From positions 1 through 5,960 of the forward strand of contig DEUU01000417.1 in NCBI GenBank assembly GCA_002362735.1: a stretch of DNA of 5,960 nt, in the 5' to 3' direction. Positions 1 through 4,409 of this stretch are shown here, piece by piece. Origin of the DNA: Dehalococcoidia bacterium UBA3254. Lineage in GTDB: Bacteria; Chloroflexota; Dehalococcoidia; Dehalococcoidales; UBA3254. Each line of letters begins with the position of its first letter. The stretch's first letter is position 1. The notes below the pieces were generated by a model. That model saw nothing but the letters and a program-made list of their open reading frames with translations. It was not told the origin of the DNA and ran no database searches. Made by a program: the position numbers and the translations under genes.

Positions 1-152
1 CTGAGTATGGAATCGATGGACTTAATGCCCTTGTTTAATAGTTCCAGATTGACTTCAGAAACCACCACATTATAACCGAATTGAGCACAAGTCTGGGTGA
101 TGCCGGACCCCATAATGCCGCAGCCCACTACTCCCACAGTTTTAATATCCAT
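1..152 (-). CDS. 3-hydroxyacyl-CoA (3-hydroxybutyryl-CoA) dehydrogenase, N-terminal fragment
   Basis: Only the first 50 codons are inside the window; the gene runs off the left edge. Seen: the protein begins MDIKTVGVVGCGIMGSGI, a Rossmann beta-alpha-beta start with the dinucleotide motif GxGxxG at residues 10-15. Glu33 follows the second strand (VVVSE), where an acidic residue normally binds the NAD ribose. Known: this N-terminus is typical of the 3-hydroxybutyryl-CoA dehydrogenase family (Hbd/PaaH, about 280-290 residues), soluble enzymes that oxidise (S)-3-hydroxyacyl-CoA to 3-ketoacyl-CoA with NAD. The ATG at 152-150 is preceded by AGGAG with a 7-base spacer, and this site overlaps the thiolase stop codon, so the two are probably translationally coupled. 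Inferred: it makes the 3-ketoacyl-CoA that the neighbouring thiolase cleaves. A related NAD-binding dehydrogenase of another substrate class cannot be excluded from 50 residues. Confidence 0.85.
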   Translation of the reverse strand, partial: MDIKTVGVVGCGIMGSGITQTCAQFGYNVVVSEVNLELLNKGIKSIDSIL

Positions 153-159
153 TTTCCTA

Positions 160-164
160 CTCCT
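160..164 (-). promoter_or_regulatory. Ribosome binding site of the dehydrogenase gene, overlapping the thiolase stop
   Basis: On the minus strand the sequence reads TAGGAG, where TAG (165-163) is the thiolase stop codon and AGGAG is the Shine-Dalgarno site, 7 bases before the ATG at 152. The shared bases suggest that ribosomes ending the thiolase help start the dehydrogenase. Confidence 0.75.
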
Positions 165-1320
165 ATCTTTTTAGTACAGTAACTACGCAAGCAGCGTTAT
201 CATCGATGACCCAGCCGCCGGCGTTTTCTGTAATTCCGACTTTGGGATTTTTTACCTGTCTGGGTCCAGCTTCTCCCCGAAGCTGCCAGACAATCTCTGC
301 CAGTTGAGCCAGTCCGGTAGCGGCTACCGGGTGACCTTTGGCGGCCAGACCACCGCTGGGGTTGACCGGTAGTTTACCGGTAATCTCTGTGACACCTTCG
401 TCAACCCACCGGCCTGCCTCGCCTTCTTTGCATAGGCCCAGCTCTTCATAAATCAACATCTCAGCCGGAGCCATCCCGTCGTGCACTTCGGCGACATTAA
501 TATCTTTGGGTTCGATCCCAGCTTTTTTAAAAGCCAGCTTCGCTGCTTTACTCTCCAGAGGGATATGAGGTTCATCCGGATAATGGACTGTTCCGGAGAC
601 CAGTTCGCAGGCAGCCACTTCAACCAACGGCTTGGAGGTGTATTTGCGGGCTACCTTCCGGCTACAAACGATAGCGGCGGCTGCCCCATCTCCCATGGTG
701 GAGCACATATAGAGCGTCAACGGATAGGCGATAACCTTGGAATTCAAGACTTCATCCACCGTCAAAGCTTTTTTAAATTGGGCATAAGGATTCAGGGAAC
801 CGTTCTTCGAGTTCTTGACGGCTACCTTGGCAAAATGTCTCTGGGTCACATTATACTTGCTCATCCAATTCTTCAGTTGCATGGAGTACAGGGCCGGGAA
901 CATGAATCCAAACTTGGCATAGGGAGTCCCGGAAGACATGGCAGCGGCGGATTTGGCGGTATCATCACAGAACAGCTTCTCAACCCCCAGTGCCAGGGCT
1001 ACCTCATAATTCCCGCTGGCTACTTCCAGACAGGCGCCTCTTAGAGCAGTAGAACCACTGCTGCAGGCGTTCTCAACATTGATTATAGGCAGGCCGAAAA
1101 ATCCGGCACCCGCCAGGACCTGCTCCCCGATAATTCCCTTTAGTTCGGTTAGCTGCGGTCCCAGGGCATTGGCTACGTAGGCTATTTCAATGTCCCTGGG
1201 CGGAATATTGGCATCTGCGATCGAATTCCAGACTGCTTCCCGCCCTAAATCCGGCAGGCCTCTCTCCAGAAATTTGCCAAAGCGGGTCATTCCCACGCCA
1301 ATAATAACTACATCTCTCAT
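163..1320 (-). CDS. SCP2-type thiolase (acetyl-CoA acyltransferase family), DUF35-partnered
   Basis: The product has 385 residues, the usual length for this family. Seen: the nucleophile motif NACSSGSTA puts the active cysteine at Cys86; the HDG motif (EVHDGMAP) gives His280; the motif NPSGGLAAKGHPVAATG gives His330; the C-terminal glycine-rich turn is TENAGGW at 364-370. Together these are the Cys-His-His set of an active thiolase. Known: SCP2-type thiolases of bacteria and archaea are usually encoded beside a DUF35 zinc-ribbon/OB protein, and BbsB (with BbsA) in anaerobic toluene degradation is such a pair. Inferred: it cleaves a 3-ketoacyl-CoA, possibly branched or aromatic, with CoA to acetyl-CoA or another short acyl-CoA. 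The thiolase-like steroid side-chain aldolases (Ltp2 type) also pair with DUF35, but the intact Cys-His-His set favours thiolysis. An oddity is Ala333, where GHPxGATG normally has Gly. The start ATG has GAAGGA 7 bases upstream, directly after the DUF35 stop codon. Confidence 0.9.
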   Translation of the reverse strand: MRDVVIIGVGMTRFGKFLERGLPDLGREAVWNSIADANIPPRDIEIAYVANALGPQLTELKGIIGEQVLAGAGFFGLPIINVENACSSGSTALRGACLEVASGNYEVALALGVEKLFCDDTAKSAAAMSSGTPYAKFGFMFPALYSMQLKNWMSKYNVTQRHFAKVAVKNSKNGSLNPYAQFKKALTVDEVLNSKVIAYPLTLYMCSTMGDGAAAAIVCSRKVARKYTSKPLVEVAACELVSGTVHYPDEPHIPLESKAAKLAFKKAGIEPKDINVAEVHDGMAPAEMLIYEELGLCKEGEAGRWVDEGVTEITGKLPVNPSGGLAAKGHPVAATGLAQLAEIVWQLRGEAGPRQVKNPKVGITENAGGWVIDDNAACVVTVLKR

Positions 1321-1333
1321 ATTTTTATCCTTC

Positions 1334-1786
1334 CTACTTCTTTACCGGTCTGTATTTATAGCTCAAGATTTCAGTACCGTCCCGTTCTTCGCGCAGTTTC
1401 TCAATTACAAGTTCGACGGGATCTCCGGATTTTAACTCATTGCCGGAAGGGTCAGTGCCGGTGATTTGTGACCAGATTCTGGCTCCTTCTTCAAGTTTGA
1501 TATAGCCTTGAATCGTAGGTGCAGGAAAACCCGGCAAAGCGGCGTTGCAGGTGCTGAAGGCATCAATTTTACCCTTCTGACCGATGTGCGCTTCTTCCAT
1601 AGAATCGGGTTTCAGACAGCGCGGACAGACCAGCAGCTTGGGGAAGCAAGTATAGTTGCAGACCTTGCATCTGGACCCGATGAGATAAGGTTTTTCAGAA
1701 GGCGACTGGGGCTGGTAGAAAATGCCTTCCTGGACAGGCACCTGCTTCTTTTTGGCGGGTGGGTTGTTACATGATTGATCTGACAT
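1334..1786 (-). CDS. DUF35-type Zn-ribbon/OB-fold protein, thiolase partner subunit
   Basis: The product has 150 residues. Seen: a polar N-terminal extension of about 35 residues, then a rubredoxin-like zinc ribbon with two CxxC pairs, Cys40/Cys43 (CKVC) and Cys54/Cys57 (CPRC), then a small beta-barrel OB domain from about residue 68 (GKIDAFSTCN, QGYIKLEEGARIWSQITG, GDPVELVIEKLREE). Known: this is the DUF35 architecture. These proteins form stable complexes with SCP2-type thiolases or HMG-CoA synthases and are thought to contribute to acyl-CoA/CoA binding; BbsA of the benzoylsuccinyl-CoA thiolase is one example. Two extra cysteines (6 and 47) are present; Cys47 lies between the zinc pairs and need not bind metal. 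The gene ends 13 bases before the thiolase start, which supports a two-subunit enzyme. The ATG at 1786 is preceded by AAAGGAG (1801-1795) at an 8-base spacing. It has no catalytic residues of its own that I can identify. Confidence 0.9.
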   Translation of the reverse strand: MSDQSCNNPPAKKKQVPVQEGIFYQPQSPSEKPYLIGSRCKVCNYTCFPKLLVCPRCLKPDSMEEAHIGQKGKIDAFSTCNAALPGFPAPTIQGYIKLEEGARIWSQITGTDPSGNELKSGDPVELVIEKLREERDGTEILSYKYRPVKK

Positions 1787-1849
1787 AAATGTTTCTCCTT
1801 TCGTGAATCGATTTCACTCACAAATTAACGGACTATAAAAAATAATATT

Positions 1850-3064
1850 TTAACTATTTTTCCCAACTACATTTCCGGCGTATAATTCCTGAATAGCTTT
1901 TTCACTATAACCGAGCTCGAGAAGAATTTCAGTGGTATTTTCTCCCGGCCTCGAACCGGTATTTTTTACCCTTCCCGGGGTTTCGGATAATTTAATGGGG
2001 ATTCCAGTCTGTTTAACCTTACGCTTTCCCGGGCTATCTATTTCAATCACCATCCGCCGGTGTTTTATGTGCGGATCATCTTCCACTTCTTCCAGACAGA
2101 GTACTTTTGTCGCGGGGATATCCGCTTTGGTTAAAATTTCAAACCACTCCTCCCGTGTCCGGGAGAGAAATTTTTCTCTGAAATAAGCCGTGATCTCATC
2201 TGATTTTCGGATATCATTCTCAAATGGGATGAATTGCTCACACTCAAAAAGCCGGCATAGATTGGCAAAAAACCACGGTTCTGAACAACCTATGGATATT
2301 AGTTTTCCATCCCTGGTTGGATAAACATTATAATAAGGCACTGTTCCGCAGGTAACTCTTTCCCCGGTTAACGGGAGAGAACCCTTTTCGTAATACCGGC
2401 CCAGGTATTGAGAAATGAGAGCGACAGCACCATCCGTGATAGAAATATCGACGAACTGGCCCAGTCCCGTTTTTTCTCTGGCAGCCAGCGCTATCAGGAT
2501 GCCAATGGCTGCTTGTAAACTCCCCCCGGCGATGTCCCCTATGAGATTCCCCGGAAAAGGAGGGCGGACTCCCGGTAATCCCAGAGCGCCCATGACCCCC
2601 GCTTGAGAGATGTAATTAATATCGTGGCCTGGAACGTTGCGGTATGGTCCATCCTGCCCGAATCCGGTGACGGCGCAGTATATAAGCCTTCGGTTTTTCA
2701 TTTTCAGGGTCTCATAGTCTATCCCCAGTCTTTTGGTTACACCAGGACGGAAGCCTTCGACCACAACATCGGCTTTTTCAGCCAGTTGATAGAAGATCTG
2801 CTGTCCCTGGGGAGTCTTCAGGTTTAGACGGATGCTTCTTTTATTGCGATTCAGCAGGTCCTCCGGTGCATTTGGTGTAGCATATTCTTTAGCCACAATA
2901 CCGGTATCCAGACCTTTTATCTGCTCTACCCTTCGCCCGGTCGGCTCGATTTCCTCGACCTTGATGATATCAGCCCCAAAATCTCCCAGGATCATGGTAC
3001 AGAATGGACCGGGGGCGAAACGTGAAAGGTCAATAATTTTAATGCCTTCTAATGCCTGTACGAT
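1850..3064 (-). CDS. Alpha-methylacyl-CoA racemase-like protein (CaiB/BaiF family III CoA-transferase fold), probable ATC start
   Basis: From the proposed start the product has 404 residues, normal for the family. Seen: an N-terminal motif of the form LEGIKIIDLSRFAPGPFCT, then FGADIIKVE, NRNKRSIRLNLK, GHDINY (His147), NLIGD (Asp177) and SEPWFF (Glu262). Known: the racemase MCR of Mycobacterium tuberculosis uses His126, Asp156 and Glu241; the spacings of 30 and 85 residues are the same here. True CoA-transferases of this fold usually have Tyr in place of that His. Inferred: it epimerises the C2 methyl (or other branch) of an acyl-CoA so that one stereoisomer enters beta-oxidation; a CoA-transferase role remains possible. 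Start choice: the first in-frame ATG (2995) would delete the conserved N-terminus and has no ribosome binding site. The frame opens after a TAG at 3067-3065, and its first codon, ATC at 3064-3062, sits 8 bases after AGGGAGG. No ATG, GTG or TTG is available there. A real ATC start, or a substitution or error in an ATG, would explain this. Confidence 0.85.
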   Translation of the reverse strand: MVQALEGIKIIDLSRFAPGPFCTMILGDFGADIIKVEEIEPTGRRVEQIKGLDTGIVAKEYATPNAPEDLLNRNKRSIRLNLKTPQGQQIFYQLAEKADVVVEGFRPGVTKRLGIDYETLKMKNRRLIYCAVTGFGQDGPYRNVPGHDINYISQAGVMGALGLPGVRPPFPGNLIGDIAGGSLQAAIGILIALAAREKTGLGQFVDISITDGAVALISQYLGRYYEKGSLPLTGERVTCGTVPYYNVYPTRDGKLISIGCSEPWFFANLCRLFECEQFIPFENDIRKSDEITAYFREKFLSRTREEWFEILTKADIPATKVLCLEEVEDDPHIKHRRMVIEIDSPGKRKVKQTGIPIKLSETPGRVKNTGSRPGENTTEILLELGYSEKAIQELYAGNVVGKNS

Positions 3065-3072
3065 CTAAGTTT

Positions 3073-3079
3073 CCTCCCT
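3073..3079 (-). promoter_or_regulatory. Strong ribosome binding site pointing to an ATC start
   Basis: The minus strand reads AGGGAGG, followed by 8 bases and then ATC (3064-3062), the first codon of the open frame of the racemase-like gene. This is the strongest Shine-Dalgarno match in the 38-base gap after the crotonase gene, and no standard start codon lies at a suitable distance in any frame. It is the main reason for placing the start at 3064 rather than at the ATG at 2995. Confidence 0.7.
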
Positions 3080-3102
3080 TACCTGAATGTTAATACTCTT
3101 TA

Positions 3103-3894
3103 TTAGCGTCCTTTAAAGTTAGGTTTTCTCTTCTCCAAAAAGGCGCGAAGTCCTTCTTCTGCATCCTCAGATGCGGCATCAATCAACCCATACATTATAG
3201 AAAGTTCCAGACGGGTTTTTGAATCTACCATGGTAGACTGGTTGATAATCCATTTTGAAAGTTTGAGGGCCACCGGGCTCTTGGTTGCCAGTTCGGCGGC
3301 TAATTTATCCACAGTGCTGTCAAGTTGAGAGGCTGGAACGGAAAGATTGATCATCCCTATCTTCTCAGACTCCTTACCTGATAAAGCCCGGCCGGTGAAA
3401 GCCAGCTCTTTGGCCTTTTGTCGGCCCACCAGGAGAGCTAATCGGTAGAGGCAGCCTCCTCCCCCAAACAAACCCACATTTATATGCTGGTCCCCTATTT
3501 TTGCTTCATCAGCAGCGATCACCATATCCGTAGCCATCATCAATTCAAATCCGCCGCCCAGAGCATAGCCCTTGACCGCGGCGATGACCGGTTTGCTCAA
3601 TCCCTCTATTTTCTCCAAGGTCGTTAAGTTACCCAGTCGAAAGAAGTCCTGCTTGTCCTGCAGGGTTTTCAGATTGGCTTCAGAGAATTTAAGATCGACT
3701 CCAGCGCAGAAGGCTTTGTCCCCGGCGCCTTTAATGACGACCACTCTCGCCTGGTTATCGTTCTCTGCATCATCCAGAGCGTTCCCGACATCCAGAAACA
3801 TCTGCCGGGTAAACGTATTCATGGCCTCTGGACGGTTCAGGGTGATGGTGGCTACCATATTGTTTTTTTCGTATTTGATTGTTTCGTAACTCAC
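3103..3894 (-). CDS. Enoyl-CoA hydratase/isomerase (crotonase) family protein with altered active site
   Basis: From the GTG start the product has 263 residues, typical for crotonases. Seen: NRPEAMN near the N-terminus; the first oxyanion-hole loop FCAGVDL (62-68); the second loop and helix YALGGGFEL, with Glu117 matching Glu144 of rat mitochondrial enoyl-CoA hydratase; and the C-terminal FLEKRKPNFKGR. The segment KIGDQHINVGLFGGGG aligns with the classical FGQPEILLGTIPGAGG, so the second catalytic residue (Glu164 in rat) is His137 here. Known: hydratases need both glutamates for efficient water addition, while isomerases, hydrolases and other superfamily members vary at this site. Inferred: it acts on an acyl-CoA in this pathway, but simple 2-enoyl-CoA hydration is uncertain. 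Start: GTG at 3894 has AAAGGAG 5 bases upstream and gives the family-typical MSYETIKYE. An ATG at 3918 would overlap the cupin gene and add eight residues encoded over this same ribosome binding site. Confidence 0.88.
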   Translation of the reverse strand: MSYETIKYEKNNMVATITLNRPEAMNTFTRQMFLDVGNALDDAENDNQARVVVIKGAGDKAFCAGVDLKFSEANLKTLQDKQDFFRLGNLTTLEKIEGLSKPVIAAVKGYALGGGFELMMATDMVIAADEAKIGDQHINVGLFGGGGCLYRLALLVGRQKAKELAFTGRALSGKESEKIGMINLSVPASQLDSTVDKLAAELATKSPVALKLSKWIINQSTMVDSKTRLELSIMYGLIDAASEDAEEGLRAFLEKRKPNFKGR

Positions 3895-3899
3895 AGCTT

Positions 3900-3906
3900 C
3901 TCCTTT
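3900..3906 (-). promoter_or_regulatory. Ribosome binding site deciding the GTG start of the crotonase gene, overlapping the cupin stop
   Basis: The minus strand reads TAAAGGAG: TAA (3907-3905) ends the cupin gene and AAAGGAG is the Shine-Dalgarno site 5 bases before GTG (3894-3892). This favours GTG over the upstream ATG at 3918, which lacks a comparable site. The stop/ribosome-binding-site overlap suggests translational coupling of the cupin and crotonase genes. Confidence 0.75.
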
Positions 3907-4360
3907 AATTTTTTGCATGTTCCGTTTTTCGATACAATGGCGTTAAAGCTATATTCATGAAAATGATCGGTTTATTGATTACTTTATAAATTAGCGGACA
4001 ATGGATCATACCTGCAGGAATATGCAGGATTTTGGGGGCGTTTACAATATGTTTCTCTCCCTCGGGCCCTAAACATATTTCAACCTCGGCATCGAATTTG
4101 CTTATGTCAGAAGCGTCACCACCGTAAAAGAACAAAAATTGATCGAAATCATGTGAATGGGGCACAGTTTCCATGGTTGCGGGTTGGGTGATATAGTTCC
4201 ATTGCAACGATATATTTTTATTGCCGAAGAATTGAGCAAATTCGGCGCAGAAAAAGCGCATCCGGGTAGCAAAGGTCCCGCCTTCCATCGGTCCGAACTT
4301 GCAGGGCTCAAAAGGAATGTTGATAAAATATTTGCCGTAAATAGTTTCTGGTTCAGCCAT
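3905..4360 (-). CDS. Small single-domain cupin protein of unknown function
   Basis: The product has 151 residues, with no signal peptide or membrane segment seen. The C-terminal two thirds looks like a cupin beta-barrel. Cupin motif 1 is PHSHDFDQFLFFYG, with His68, His70 and Gln74 where the consensus has Glu; cupin motif 2 is HIPAGMIHCPL, with His120. The likely metal ligands are therefore three His plus a Gln, with no acidic ligand at the usual place. The N-terminal 60 residues (YFINIPFEP, GGTFATRMRFF, ISLQWNYI) are strand-rich and unfamiliar to me. Known: cupins include dioxygenases, isomerases, lyases and non-enzymatic sensors, so the fold does not give the reaction. The gene sits between the AOR and the crotonase genes, which suggests a role in the same pathway. 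Start: ATG at 4360 has GGAGGA 5 bases upstream (4370-4365); an ATG at 4372 would begin just before that site and has a poorer context. Confidence 0.75.
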   Translation of the reverse strand: MAEPETIYGKYFINIPFEPCKFGPMEGGTFATRMRFFCAEFAQFFGNKNISLQWNYITQPATMETVPHSHDFDQFLFFYGGDASDISKFDAEVEICLGPEGEKHIVNAPKILHIPAGMIHCPLIYKVINKPIIFMNIALTPLYRKTEHAKN

Positions 4361-4364
4361 ATTA

Positions 4365-4370
4365 TCCTCC
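4365..4370 (-). promoter_or_regulatory. Ribosome binding site deciding the cupin start
   Basis: The minus strand reads GGAGGA, with GGAGG 5 bases before ATG (4360-4358). The in-frame ATG at 4372-4370 shares its last base with this site and has only a weak purine stretch before it, so the later ATG is preferred and the protein begins MAEPETIYG. Confidence 0.65.
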
Positions 4371-4409
4371 ATATATTCTTTATTTCCCGGAATGCCGTAA
4401 CAGTTTGTA

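Noticed and set aside
481..1044. Plus-strand open frame of 187 codons inside the thiolase gene
   Set aside because: It lies antisense to a clear thiolase, its translation shows no recognisable domain, and it is explained by codon bias of the real gene. The other plus-strand open frames (for example 3572-3889, 4498-4797, 4912-5175) are rejected for the same reason.
1803..1817. Imperfect inverted repeat GTGAATCGATTTCAC in the gap between the racemase-like and DUF35 genes
   Set aside because: The stem is only 5 base pairs with a 5-base loop, no T-run follows it in the direction of transcription, and the next bases are the DUF35 ribosome binding site. It is too weak to call a terminator or an operator.
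1818..1862. AT-rich stretch after the racemase-like stop, considered as a terminator or promoter
   Set aside because: It has a T-run but no preceding stem, and no convincing -35/-10 pair at proper spacing. The 63-base gap is otherwise ordinary.
1850..2995. Start of the racemase-like gene at the ATG at 2995
   Set aside because: This would remove the conserved CoA-binding N-terminus, and no Shine-Dalgarno sequence precedes it, while the upstream frame encodes the family-typical N-terminal motif behind a strong ribosome binding site.
4373..4409. Possible short hairpin (CGG-CATT-CCG) after the AOR stop
   Set aside because: Only three clean base pairs and no T-run follow, so there is no support for termination between the AOR and cupin genes.
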